NCBI GenBank assembly: GCA_003158505.1
Contig: PMJK01000141.1
Location: 1 to 15,398, forward strand
Direction: 5' to 3'
DNA: 15,398 nt
Source of the DNA: Holophagaceae bacterium
GTDB lineage: Bacteria; Acidobacteriota; Holophagae; Holophagales; Holophagaceae
Of this stretch, positions 1 through 7,343 are shown piece by piece. Position 1 is the first letter of the stretch. Every line of letters begins with the position of its first letter. A program made the translations under genes and the position numbers. The notes under the pieces were generated by a model, which was not told the origin of the DNA, ran no database searches, and worked only from the letters and a program-made list of their open reading frames with translations.

Positions 1-383
1 ACGTTGTCCGGCCAGCTGTTCAGGGGGGCAAAACGCTGACTGCCGTTCCCCGCCCCGCCGCGGCCATCGCCGATGCGGTACGTGCCGGCGCTGTGCCATG
101 CCATGCGAATGAACAAAGGTCCGTAGTGGCCAAAGTCCGCGGGCCACCAGTCCTGCGAATCCGTCATCAAGGCATGGAGGTCCTTGATGACGGCATCCAG
201 GTCAAGGCTCTTGAACTCCTCGGCGTAGTTGAACGCCTCGCCCATGGGGTCGGACTTGGAGGAGTGCTGGTGCAGGATGTTCAGCTTCAGTTGATGGGGC
301 CACCAGTCTGCATTCGAGGGGGCTCCAGCCACTGCGTTTGTGTGAGCGTCGCCCGAAAATGGGCATCTTGCTTCAGTCGACAT
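1..383 (-). CDS. katG: Catalase-peroxidase, N-terminal part (cut by window edge)
   Basis: Bifunctional haem enzyme that removes hydrogen peroxide by catalase and peroxidase activity. Only the first 127 codons are present; family members are usually about 720-740 residues. Visible signatures are the N-terminal CPFSG (residues 7-11), ILHQHS (36-41), DWWPADFGHYGPLFIRMAWH (78-97) and GDGRGGAG (105-112). The distal-pocket residues R93, W96 and H97 are all intact, and W96 is the tryptophan of the Met-Tyr-Trp adduct that gives catalase activity. The start at 383 is preceded by GGGGAG at good spacing (coding strand). The gene follows the VIT/vWA gene on the same strand with a 185-base gap that holds its own probable promoter, so it is likely a separate unit. 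Identification is secure; completeness of the gene cannot be judged from here. Confidence 0.96.
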   Translation of the reverse strand, partial: MSTEARCPFSGDAHTNAVAGAPSNADWWPHQLKLNILHQHSSKSDPMGEAFNYAEEFKSLDLDAVIKDLHALMTDSQDWWPADFGHYGPLFIRMAWHSAGTYRIGDGRGGAGNGSQRFAPLNSWPDN

Positions 384-424
384 GGTTCTCCCCTTTTGGC
401 TGTCTGTAACCTAGCACTCGGCCG

Positions 425-452
425 AATGTAGGGTTTGATAGTGATCGATCAA
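425..452 (-). promoter_or_regulatory. Possible katG promoter with overlapping palindrome
   Basis: Read on the minus strand: TTGATC (447-452), a 16-base spacer, then TACATT (425-430), about 42 bases before the katG start codon. Each hexamer matches the sigma-70 consensus at 4 of 6 positions. The perfect palindrome TGATCGATCA (442-451) covers the -35 box, and TTGAT/ATCAA arms (434-438 and 448-452) surround it. That position would suit an operator for a peroxide or iron responsive regulator. The sequence is only loosely like a Fur/PerR box, so the regulator is not named. Confidence 0.35.
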
Positions 453-486
453 CTCATTTTTATTCCTGATCCTCGGGCAGGAACCG

Positions 487-519
487 CCTGAAGGGGCCAA
501 GTTGTCTGCGGCCCTCAGG
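487..519 (-). terminator. Hairpin between the VIT/vWA gene and katG, possible terminator
   Basis: CCTGA (487-491) pairs with TCAGG (515-519) and GGCC (495-498) with GGCC (510-513), leaving an 11-base loop. It lies 50 bases past the stop codon of the VIT/vWA gene. There is no T run after it in the direction of transcription, so intrinsic termination is only a possibility. Confidence 0.25.
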
Positions 520-568
520 TGGTGGGTCTCCGATGATAGGTCTTGTCATGAGTTCTTAGTGCAGCCTT

Positions 569-2977
569 TCAGCCCAATGTGAGCTCTATGAAGCCAGCCA
601 TGCCGCCGGTCCAGGTCCTCAGCCGCCAGGCGGCGATCAGGGCTTTCGCCTTGGCTGCCCCGGGGAAGGACGGGCTGAAGACGACTGACATCACTTGGCC
701 TGAGCCATCCACCTTCAATGCCAGCGTCGTGCCCGAGGGCAGCCCCGACAGCGCGGCGACCAGGGCGGGATCCATGAGGCGCGCCTCCAACTCGCGGTGA
801 AGGGAAGCGGGATCCGAGGTGCCGGTGATGCCGGAGAAGGCCAGGATGCGGAGACCTGAGGCACCGGAGTTGCCCGAGAAGGAGGAGCTGGGATGACCCG
901 GAGCGGCTTTTGCCTTCTCCCGCTGTTCCGCCTTATCCTGCGCCGCGACTTCGGCCATCGCATAGGATGGAGCACTTCCCTTCATCATCATGGGCGGGGC
1001 GGGGGCTGCGGAGTAAGCCAGGGTCTGCCGGTTCATGCCACCCACGGCCGCATCGGGAACGCCCTCGGGCATGGGCAGGGGCTGGGTGACCGTGGTAGAG
1101 GGATCCCCGGCGTTCCGCACCTGGGTATCCACGGCCACGAAGGAGGTGTAAGCGGTCAGCAGATGATAGGCAAGGCCCAATCTGGTGACCTCGGCCTTGC
1201 GATCCGAGTCCGGGCCGAACTGATCGTAGTCCGACAGCATCTGGATGCGCTGGCGGGCCCAGAGCTGGCGCAGGGCGCCGTGATCCCGGTCCTTCACCTT
1301 CCCCACCTCGAAGGTCTGGCTCCAGGGCCCGGCGCCGCTTATGCCGGACAGGGTGACCGTGCCCCTGGCCTCGCCCGTCCACTTGCCCAGGCAGACGACG
1401 GGACGGTCCGCCAGCACATCGGGCAGTTGCATGGGCTCGAGGTCCTGGATGTGGAACCCGTTGGTGGTGAGCTTGAGGTTGGTGAGCACCGGCGACGACA
1501 CGTAGGCCCGGAACCGCTCGGCCTCGGCCGCGGCCTGCTCGGGCCGGGTGATGACGAAGGCTTCTCCCTGCCCGGCATGGGCCATGCCTTCGATGAGGTG
1601 GCGGTTCACGGAAGAGCCGATGCCGAAGGCGAACAGGTTCGCGGAGCCCAGGTTCTTCCGGATGATGTCGAAGACCTGGCCGTCGGCGCTGATGTAACCG
1701 TCGGTGGAGACCACGAAGGTGCGCGAGATACCGGGCACCCGCGGCAGGCCCAGGGCCCGACGCATGGCGCTGCCCAGTTCCGTGCCGCCGCCGCCGTTCT
1801 GGGCCCGCACGAAGGCCAGGGCCGCCTGGGCGTTCTCGGAGGTGGCGTGCTGCGAGGCAGGCGACCAGAGCGCCGAGCTGCCCTCGAAGACCATCACGTT
1901 GAAGAGATCCTGGGGCCGCAGGCTCTGGATCATCGACCGCATGAGCACCTTCGACACCTCGATGGGGAAGCCCATCTGGCTGCCCGATACGTCCATGATG
2001 AAGACGTATTCCCGGGGCGGCAGATCCTTGGGCGTCACCCGCTTGGGCGGCTGGGCCAGGAACAGGAACGTGTTTTCTTCCCTGCCCTGATCCAGCAGCA
2101 GCCCCGATTGCACGGCGCCGCCCGCCAGCTGGTACTTCACGATGACGTCGCGGTTGCCCCCCTGGGCTTCGGTGGGATCCAGGCGCAGCGTGGCCTCGGC
2201 CTTGCCGTCGTAGGCGATGGAGGTCTTGTGGGTGTCGCAGCTCATGCGCTGGATGGGCAGGCCCGCCGACAGCTTCACTTCCAGCTCGAAGGTGGTGGCC
2301 GGCTTCTCGCCCGCGTGGGTGTAGGGATTGGCCACCCAGAGCTCGCCGGTGCTGGACTCGGTGCCCGCCCTGCCGGCGTAGCGCGGGCCCACCACCGTGG
2401 GATAGACGAAGGCGTAGGTGCCCTCCGTGGGCACCAGCAATTCCGTGTAGGACAGCTCCACCCGGATCTCATCGCCCGGCAGGATGTTCGCCACGTTCAT
2501 CTGGAAGACGTTGGGGCGGTGCTGTTCCAGCAACGAAGCGCTGCGCCCCTCTGCCTTCGCCTGTTCGTACTCCGCCCGGGCCTGGCCTCGCTCCTTAATC
2601 TGGGCCTTCAGCACCCGCTCGCCGATGGTCATGGTCATGCCGTAGACCGCGGAGCGCGTGGAGCCCGGGAACACGTAGATGGCCTCCAGGGGCTTCGTGC
2701 CCGTGTTGCGGTAGACCTGGGTCACCTTCACGTCGGCGATGACGCCCGCGATGGCCACCTTGGCCGAGGTGGACTTCAGGGGCAGCTGGTCCAGGGCGCT
2801 GTCTCCGCCCTTCACGAAGAAATAGGGGGAGAGCGTCGTGTCCGCCTCGCCGCCCTCGGCGGGCGGGCTCTGGCGGACGGGCAGCGGCCGACTGCGGGTC
2901 TGGGCATCCCCCTGGATCGAGGCGACGAGCCCGGCGCAACAGGTGAACAGAACGGTGGTGGAGCGGCGCAGCAACAT
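569..2977 (-). CDS. Secreted VIT and von Willebrand A domain protein
   Basis: An 802-residue exported protein. Residues 1-25 look like a Sec signal peptide (RR near the N-terminus, then a hydrophobic stretch). A VIT (vault/inter-alpha-trypsin) domain covers about 60-185, and a vWA domain about 322-490 with a complete metal-ion adhesion site: DVSGS (329-333), T399 and D426. The family motif LTAYTSFVAVD is at 607-617. A low-complexity Ala/Met/Ser region (about 655-705) leads to a small C-terminal domain (about 710-802) with a GxVxxVxF-like strand, resembling TonB/AgmX-type ends; that last likeness is weak. An ATG 25 codons upstream is open, but the start at 2977 is preferred because GGGAG precedes it and the signal peptide begins there. 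It is the last gene of the sigma/anti-sigma unit, separated from it by a foldback element. No LPXTG or sortase signal is seen. The domain calls are secure; the ligand and role are unknown. Confidence 0.9.
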   Translation of the reverse strand: MLLRRSTTVLFTCCAGLVASIQGDAQTRSRPLPVRQSPPAEGGEADTTLSPYFFVKGGDSALDQLPLKSTSAKVAIAGVIADVKVTQVYRNTGTKPLEAIYVFPGSTRSAVYGMTMTIGERVLKAQIKERGQARAEYEQAKAEGRSASLLEQHRPNVFQMNVANILPGDEIRVELSYTELLVPTEGTYAFVYPTVVGPRYAGRAGTESSTGELWVANPYTHAGEKPATTFELEVKLSAGLPIQRMSCDTHKTSIAYDGKAEATLRLDPTEAQGGNRDVIVKYQLAGGAVQSGLLLDQGREENTFLFLAQPPKRVTPKDLPPREYVFIMDVSGSQMGFPIEVSKVLMRSMIQSLRPQDLFNVMVFEGSSALWSPASQHATSENAQAALAFVRAQNGGGGTELGSAMRRALGLPRVPGISRTFVVSTDGYISADGQVFDIIRKNLGSANLFAFGIGSSVNRHLIEGMAHAGQGEAFVITRPEQAAAEAERFRAYVSSPVLTNLKLTTNGFHIQDLEPMQLPDVLADRPVVCLGKWTGEARGTVTLSGISGAGPWSQTFEVGKVKDRDHGALRQLWARQRIQMLSDYDQFGPDSDRKAEVTRLGLAYHLLTAYTSFVAVDTQVRNAGDPSTTVTQPLPMPEGVPDAAVGGMNRQTLAYSAAPAPPMMMKGSAPSYAMAEVAAQDKAEQREKAKAAPGHPSSSFSGNSGASGLRILAFSGITGTSDPASLHRELEARLMDPALVAALSGLPSGTTLALKVDGSGQVMSVVFSPSFPGAAKAKALIAAWRLRTWTGGMAGFIELTLG

Positions 2978-3091
2978 GGTCTTCTCCCGGATGACCCGCG
3001 CCGGCATGGCGCGGTTCAGGAGGGAATGACGCGAGAGGCAGGATCCTTTCACGTCATCGAAAAAGGAAACACCCGGGGAAAAGAAATTGAT

Positions 3092-3195
3092 AAGCGGAGG
3101 GAAGCGGAATTGCGGAGGAAAGCAGAGAAGGAAGGAGATTCAGGCCTTGAATGGCTTTTCTCCGCTCTCCTCAGCCCCTCTGCTTTCCTCCGCTT
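3092..3195. repeat. Foldback purine/pyrimidine element inside the sigma-factor unit
   Basis: The left half on the plus strand is almost all purine and the right half almost all pyrimidine. A perfect 16-base inverted repeat GCGGAGGAAAGCAGAG (3112-3127) / CTCTGCTTTCCTCCGC (3178-3193) encloses a 50-base loop that itself holds the near-palindrome ATTCAGGCCTTGAAT (3138-3152). The outer ends also match as AAGCGGAGG (3092-3100) and CCTCCGCTT (3187-3195), giving an alternative register. The element begins 2 bases after the anti-sigma stop codon and lies about 115 bases before the VIT/vWA start. It could be a dispersed REP/MITE-like repeat, a partial terminator or an RNA processing site. The sequence shows only the structure. 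Confidence 0.7.
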
Positions 3196-3197
3196 TC

Positions 3198-4232
3198 CTA
3201 ATGCCTTGTTGCCGGGTGGATCCGCACCCTATAGCCATTCACGGGTCCCGTTTCCGGCAGCTTAGCCGGATCGGCCACGGGAGCATTCAGCACGTAGAGA
3301 TCCAGGACATCGCCTTCGGCCAACCTCACCTTTCCCTGCCACCGGGTAGCCCCGTCCTTCAGTCCATCCACCATGAAGAGCTTCGTCACTTCGACGCCGG
3401 TGGCCGGGCGTTTGAGAAGCAAGGCTTGGGTCCCCGGTGGTGCCATCACCGTGACCTGAGTGCTTCCATCGGAAAGCGTGTCCAGGGTCCAGGTGGGTAT
3501 GGCCAACGCCCCCCCCAGGTTCGTCCCATCCCGCCGGGAGGCCACCGCCTTTGGGACTGCGGGGGTCGGAACAACCGATCCGGTGGCCTCCATCAACGCC
3601 CCGACGGAACGCGGTGCTTCGGCCTTCTTGGCCATCCTGTCCTCGGCTTCCGCCTGGCGGGAGGCCGCCTGAACGTTCATCCGGGCTGCGTCCTCCCTGG
3701 CAAGGACAGGGGCCCCTGCGGTGGCCGCCGGGGGGGCCAACGGCTTCGGCGCGGGGGCCGGGGGGGGGGTTGCCTCCACCACGGGGGATGGCTGGGCGGT
3801 TTCCTTTCGTGGGGCGGCAGGGGCCTTCAGTTTGGCCTGGGCTTGGGTGGCCTGGGGCGCAGTGGGAACAGCGGGAGCCTCGGCTGGCAGGGGCTTGGCG
3901 AGCTCCTGCAGCGATGGCGGGGCCTTCTCGGGACTGCGCAGGTAGGCCAGGCCCGCGGTGGCGGCCACGATCAGGCCCGCCGCGGCGCCCAGCAGGCCGG
4001 GGCGGCGCCAGAAGGGAGCGACTTTCGGAGGACCGGCCTGGGCGAGCGCCTCCATCAGTTGGGCCTTGGCCCCGGGGCCCGCCAGCAGCTCCCGCAACGC
4101 CTCCTCGTCCATCAGCGCATCAAACAGTTCCTGCCGCTCCAGGGCCGCGGCAAACAGCCTCTGGCGCTCCGCCTCGGAGAGGGTCCCCGTGGCGTAACCA
4201 CCCAAGAGCTTGGCGGCCTCCGTCGGTTTCAC
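3198..4232 (-). CDS. Membrane anti-sigma factor, zinc-less type, with proline/alanine linker
   Basis: A 344-residue protein. The N-terminal cytoplasmic part (1-70), with LLGGYATGTLSEAERQRLF and DALMDEEALRELL, resembles anti-sigma domains but has no His-Cys zinc motif. One membrane helix follows at about 79-98, then a Pro/Ala-rich linker (about 103-175), a less ordered stretch, and a C-terminal probably beta-rich domain (about 240-344) outside the membrane. The start is a GTG at 4232 whose GTGA overlaps the sigma-factor stop, so translation is coupled; a G-rich ribosome binding site lies just upstream. Family knowledge suggests it holds the partner sigma factor inactive at the membrane until a signal arrives. 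The gene contains a C10 run (coding strand) at residues 155-158, a C7 at about 166-168 and a G8 at about 239-241. The pairing is inferred from position and the N-terminal similarity. Confidence 0.8.
   Translation of the reverse strand: MKPTEAAKLLGGYATGTLSEAERQRLFAAALERQELFDALMDEEALRELLAGPGAKAQLMEALAQAGPPKVAPFWRRPGLLGAAAGLIVAATAGLAYLRSPEKAPPSLQELAKPLPAEAPAVPTAPQATQAQAKLKAPAAPRKETAQPSPVVEATPPPAPAPKPLAPPAATAGAPVLAREDAARMNVQAASRQAEAEDRMAKKAEAPRSVGALMEATGSVVPTPAVPKAVASRRDGTNLGGALAIPTWTLDTLSDGSTQVTVMAPPGTQALLLKRPATGVEVTKLFMVDGLKDGATRWQGKVRLAEGDVLDLYVLNAPVADPAKLPETGPVNGYRVRIHPATRH
3760..3769. repeat. G10/C10 homopolymer within the anti-sigma gene
   Basis: Ten G on the plus strand, ten C in the coding strand, encoding the end of T155 and P156-P158 of the linker. 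Runs of this length are classic slippage sites. Two more runs sit in the same gene: G7 at 3730-3736 and C8 at 3509-3516 (plus strand). The reading frame is intact in this copy. Confidence 0.9.
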
Positions 4233-4813
4233 GGCGCCCCCCTTCCGGCCGATCCTTCCCAGCTCCCGCCCAGGGCTTCGAGCAGCTGCTTCCGGCAGCG
4301 ATGGTCCCAGGTGTAGATGGTGTTGAGACTGGCCGCACCCATAAGTGCCTGGATCTCGGGGAAGCTGCGGCCCTGCAGCTTGAGGCGGAACAGCTCCCGG
4401 CAGCGCTCGCCCATGCGCGCGATGCCACCCATGAGCTTCGCCAGCAGTTCCTTGCGCTCCAGGACCGTGGCGGGATCCGGCGCGTCCGAAACCGGCGGGA
4501 AGACATCCACGTCCACCGCGTCGTACTCGCCCCGGCGGAAGGCCTTGCGGCGGTGGGCCGCCAGCTTGAACCGCAGGATCTGGAACGCCAACGGCATCAG
4601 ATCCTCCACCCGGTCCAGATGCCCGTACTTCTCATGGATCAGCACCAGCACCTCCTGCGCCAGGTCCTCCGCATGGGCGCCTGCAGAACGGGATGCCGCG
4701 AAGGCCACGATCCTTTCACGCAGTCGGGCCAGGATCTCGGCGCGGCCCGCCACGGCCAGCTCTTCCCGCAGGGGGATCGGCAGCGCGGAAGTCGTTGGGA
4801 GGTCGGGGTTCAT
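4229..4813 (-). CDS. ECF-type RNA polymerase sigma factor
   Basis: A 194-residue sigma-70 family protein. Region 2 spans about 28-92, including EDLAQEVLVLIHEKYGHLD (49-67), for core binding and -10 recognition. Region 4 spans about 130-182, with MGERCRELFRLKLQGRSF (134-151) then a helix-turn-helix around EIQALMGAASLNTIYTW for -35 recognition. Regions 1.1 and 3 are absent, as in ECF sigmas. The start at 4813 is chosen because it keeps the normal length; an in-frame ATG at 4843 would add 10 residues. Neither start has a clear ribosome binding site. The stop overlaps the GTG of the anti-sigma gene. The 65-base gap to surE must hold divergent promoters. I see no clear self-recognised ECF promoter (GGAAC/GTC type) there. 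Confidence 0.88.
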   Translation of the reverse strand: MNPDLPTTSALPIPLREELAVAGRAEILARLRERIVAFAASRSAGAHAEDLAQEVLVLIHEKYGHLDRVEDLMPLAFQILRFKLAAHRRKAFRRGEYDAVDVDVFPPVSDAPDPATVLERKELLAKLMGGIARMGERCRELFRLKLQGRSFPEIQALMGAASLNTIYTWDHRCRKQLLEALGGSWEGSAGRGAP

Positions 4814-4867
4814 GGTACTAGGGGGTGATTTCCATCCTGACATCGAATGGCGGCCTGGCTCACGCGA

Positions 4868-4873
4868 TAGACT
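4868..4873 (+). promoter_or_regulatory. Candidate -10 box of a leaderless surE transcript
   Basis: TAGACT lies 5 bases before the surE ATG in GATAGACTGGGGC, so RNA would start at or next to the start codon. No good -35 is visible, and there is no convincing Shine-Dalgarno sequence. The pattern recurs before three other genes in the window. Confidence 0.4.
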
Positions 4874-4878
4874 GGGGC

Positions 4879-5628
4879 ATGTCCGAACGCCTGATCCTGC
4901 TCACCAACGACGATGGCCTCTGGGCCCCGGGGCTGGCGACCCTGGCCCGGGCCGCGGCCCCCTTCGGCCGCGTGGTGACCGTGGCCCCCGACCGCAACCG
5001 CTCGGCCATCTCCTCGGCCCTGAGCCTGCACAACATCCTGCGGTTGACCGAGCTGGGCCCGGATCGCTACGCCTGCGATGGCACGCCCGTGGACTGCGTG
5101 CTGCTGGGGGTCTGCGAATTGCTGGAGCGCCGCCCCGACTGGGTGCTCTCGGGCATCAACCACGGCTTCAACCTGGGCGAGGACGTGTTCTATTCCGGCA
5201 CGGTGGGCGCCGCCTTCGAGGGGCGGCTCCAGGGCTCGCGGGCCGCGGCCTTCTCCATGCATCCGGGCGGCTCCATGGAGCAGGCCGAGCCCTGGATCAC
5301 CCGGTTCCTGGAGCGCTGGGAGTCCATGGAACTGCCGGCCAACCGCATCTGGAACGTGAACTTCCCCAAGGGCGAGCCCAAGGGCTTCCACCTCACGGGC
5401 CAGGACAGCCGCGCCTACCACGACCTGGTGGAGCGCCGCATGGATCCCCGCAACACCGCCTACTTCTGGATCGGCGGCGACGCCGGCCCCACCTATGCCA
5501 AGGCCCCCGGCAGCGACGCCGAAGCAGTCTTCCACGGCTTCGCCAGCGTGACGCCCCTGCGCCTCGACCTGGGTTGTCCCGAGACCCTGGCGCGGCAGGC
5601 CGACTTCGACGCGACTTTTAACCGGTAG
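4879..5628 (+). CDS. surE: 5'/3'-nucleotidase SurE
   Basis: Metal-dependent phosphatase of nucleoside monophosphates, cytoplasmic. It has 249 residues, normal for the family. The metal site NDDG is at 10-13, the nucleophile-region serine S42 in RNRSAIS, GTPVDC at 68-73, and SGINHGFNLGEDVFYSGTVG (91-110) contains N94. All expected catalytic positions are present. An upstream in-frame ATG at 4825 is rejected because the family begins directly before the LILLTNDDG strand. It is the first gene of an operon: acyP follows after 4 bases and apt 2 bases after that. Nucleotide salvage is the common theme with apt. It is divergent from the ECF sigma gene. Confidence 0.96.
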   Translation: MSERLILLTNDDGLWAPGLATLARAAAPFGRVVTVAPDRNRSAISSALSLHNILRLTELGPDRYACDGTPVDCVLLGVCELLERRPDWVLSGINHGFNLGEDVFYSGTVGAAFEGRLQGSRAAAFSMHPGGSMEQAEPWITRFLERWESMELPANRIWNVNFPKGEPKGFHLTGQDSRAYHDLVERRMDPRNTAYFWIGGDAGPTYAKAPGSDAEAVFHGFASVTPLRLDLGCPETLARQADFDATFNR

Positions 5629-5632
5629 TTTT

Positions 5633-5905
5633 ATGCTCATATTTTTCCGGGTCCACGGGGACGTCCAAGGGGTGGGCTACCGCCGGTATGTGGCGCGGGA
5701 GGCCCAGGCCCTGGACCTGGCCGGCTGGGTGCGGAACGAACCCGACGGCACCGTGTACGGGGAGGCCGAGGGACCCGAAAGCGTCCTCGAAGTCTTCCAG
5801 GCGAGGTTGGCCGAGGGTCCGCCCTTCGCCTCCGTCTCACGGCTGGACTGGAGACCTCCAGATATGCGATCCTCCCTTCCCCATCCATTCGAGATTCGCA
5901 GGTAG
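5633..5905 (+). CDS. acyP: Acylphosphatase
   Basis: A small cytoplasmic enzyme that hydrolyses carboxyl-phosphate bonds such as acetyl or carbamoyl phosphate. Its 90 residues match the family. The signature VHGDVQGVGYRRYV (7-20) carries the phosphate-binding loop and catalytic R17, and GWVRNEPDGTVYGEAEG (31-47) carries catalytic N35. It starts 4 bases after the surE stop in an AT-rich patch without a strong ribosome binding site, so translation probably depends on coupling to surE. apt follows after 2 bases. Confidence 0.94.
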   Translation: MLIFFRVHGDVQGVGYRRYVAREAQALDLAGWVRNEPDGTVYGEAEGPESVLEVFQARLAEGPPFASVSRLDWRPPDMRSSLPHPFEIRR

Positions 5906-5907
5906 CC

Positions 5908-6432
5908 ATGGCCCCCATCTCATCCCTCAGCTCCTTCGTCCGCGATGTCCCGGACTTTCCGAAGGCGGGGATTCTCTTCCGCGACATCACCCCCCTGCTG
6001 GCAAACGCCGAGGCCTTCAGCGAGGCCGTGGCCGCCATGGCCGAGCCGGTGCTCACCCTCCAGCCCACCCATGTGCTGGGTCTGGAATCCCGCGGCTTCA
6101 TCTTCGGCAGCGCCCTGGCCCAGAAGCTGGGCGTGGGCTTCGTGCCCGCCCGCAAGCCCGGCAAGCTGCCCATGGCCACCTTCGATGAGCCCTATGGGCT
6201 GGAATACGGCTCGGACGCCCTGGAGATCCACGCGGATGCCTTCAAGCCGGGGGACCGGGTCCTCATCGTGGACGACGTCATGGCCACGGGCGGCACCGCC
6301 GCCGCCGCCCAGCGGCTGGTGCAGCGCACCGGCGCCCAGGCCGTGGCCCTCACGGTCTTCATCGAGCTGACCTCTCTCCCGGGCCGGGAGAAGGTGGAAG
6401 GCCTGCCCGTCTTTAGCGTGCTCCGCTACTGA
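5908..6432 (+). CDS. apt: Adenine phosphoribosyltransferase
   Basis: Purine salvage enzyme making AMP and pyrophosphate from adenine and PRPP, in the cytoplasm. It has 174 residues, as expected. FPKAGILFRDITPLL (17-31), LESRGFIFGSALA (59-71) and ARKPGKLP (81-88) are APRT signatures. The PRPP loop VLIVDDVMATGGT is at 118-130. It is the third gene of the surE-acyP-apt operon, with AGG shortly before the ATG. Its 3' end overlaps the end of the opposite-strand SDR gene by 7 bases, leaving no room for a terminator between them. Confidence 0.97.
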   Translation: MAPISSLSSFVRDVPDFPKAGILFRDITPLLANAEAFSEAVAAMAEPVLTLQPTHVLGLESRGFIFGSALAQKLGVGFVPARKPGKLPMATFDEPYGLEYGSDALEIHADAFKPGDRVLIVDDVMATGGTAAAAQRLVQRTGAQAVALTVFIELTSLPGREKVEGLPVFSVLRY

Positions 6433-7337
6433 GGAATCGCCAGGCCCATCTCAGCCAGGCTGGCGCGAATGCCGGCCCCTGGATCCGCATACCAGGGCGT
6501 CCACCCCAACTCCCCCGTTCGGCGACTCGTGACGCGGCGGGATTCCCGCAGGAAGGACAGCAGCCCCGGGCTCAGGACCTCCTGGGCCTCGACCCAGGGG
6601 ATCTGGGGCGGCGCGGGAAGTCCGGCCAGGCTCGCCACGCGGGCCGTGAAGGCCGCCATGCTCTCTGGCAGGCCATCGGTGAGGTTGAACACGCCCGCCA
6701 CGGGCCGTTCCAGAGCCGCCAGGCAGGCGCTCACCAGATCGTCCACATGGATCCGGTTGCCGGGACCCGAGTCCTCGGCCCGCAGCACGGGTTCACCGCA
6801 TCGCAAGCGATCCAGGGGCAGGCGGTGGGGGCCGTAGATGGCGGGTACCCGGAACACCACGCAGCGCATGGCCCGGTCCAGGCACCACCGGGTCACGCGC
6901 CGCTCGGCGTCCAGCCGCCTCCGGGAGCGGTCGTCCCGGGGCGCCGTGGGACTGTCCTCGTCCACCGGAGCCCCGCCCGTGTCGCCGTATACGCCCGTGG
7001 TGCTGATGTACACGAAGGCTTCGGGGCGGGCGGATCCCAGCGCCCCCAGGAACCGTGCAAGCCGGAGGTCCTCCGTTCCCGCTCCCGAGGGAGGCGCGAG
7101 ATAGACCAGCGTGCTCAGGTCTGAGGGCGGGTGCCACGGCCCGGCGAGCGCCGCCTGGTCGAAGTCCATGGCGAGGGCGGGAATGCCCTGGCGGGTGAGG
7201 TCCTCCGCGCTGGCAGTTCGGCGGACCAGGGCCAGCACCGGGCCTTCGCTCAACCGGCGCCGGGCCAAGCGCACCCCTGTGTACCCGCACCCTGCGATGA
7301 GGCAGGTTCCGCTGCGGTCCGAGGGGGCCTTCTCCAT
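6426..7337 (-). CDS. NAD(P)-binding epimerase/dehydratase-like protein (atypical SDR)
   Basis: A 303-residue extended short-chain dehydrogenase fold similar to the YeeZ group. The dinucleotide loop AGCGYTG is at 15-21, VYLAPPSG at 78-85, YISTTGVYGDTGG at 110-122, and FRVPAIYGPHR (162-172) and NRIHVDDLVSACLAAL (194-209) are typical for the family. The usual catalytic YxxxK is replaced: the aligned positions are R137 and R141 in RSRRRLDAE. Oxidoreductase activity is therefore doubtful, and a binding or non-classical role is possible. The start at 7337 lacks a Shine-Dalgarno sequence but has TATGCT 6 bases upstream. It converges on apt. Confidence 0.85.
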   Translation of the reverse strand: MEKAPSDRSGTCLIAGCGYTGVRLARRRLSEGPVLALVRRTASAEDLTRQGIPALAMDFDQAALAGPWHPPSDLSTLVYLAPPSGAGTEDLRLARFLGALGSARPEAFVYISTTGVYGDTGGAPVDEDSPTAPRDDRSRRRLDAERRVTRWCLDRAMRCVVFRVPAIYGPHRLPLDRLRCGEPVLRAEDSGPGNRIHVDDLVSACLAALERPVAGVFNLTDGLPESMAAFTARVASLAGLPAPPQIPWVEAQEVLSPGLLSFLRESRRVTSRRTGELGWTPWYADPGAGIRASLAEMGLAIPQ

Positions 7338-7343
7338 CCGGCC

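Noticed and set aside
2930..2977. Lipobox in the VIT/vWA signal peptide (LFTC)
   Set aside because: The residues before the Cys do not fit the lipobox (Phe and Thr at -2 and -1); an ordinary signal peptide is more likely.
893..3265. 790-codon open frame on the plus strand, opposite the VIT/vWA gene
   Set aside because: Antisense shadow of a real gene with clear domains; His/Gly/Arg/Leu-rich composition typical of GC-driven open frames and no recognisable motif.
3087..4316. 409-codon plus-strand open frame over the anti-sigma gene
   Set aside because: Begins in the foldback element, runs through homopolymers, has Gly/Arg-rich shadow composition and no motif.
4814..4878. Search for a GGAAC/GTC-type ECF autoregulatory promoter before the sigma gene
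   Set aside because: Only a GGAAAT without a matching -10 at proper distance; not supportable.
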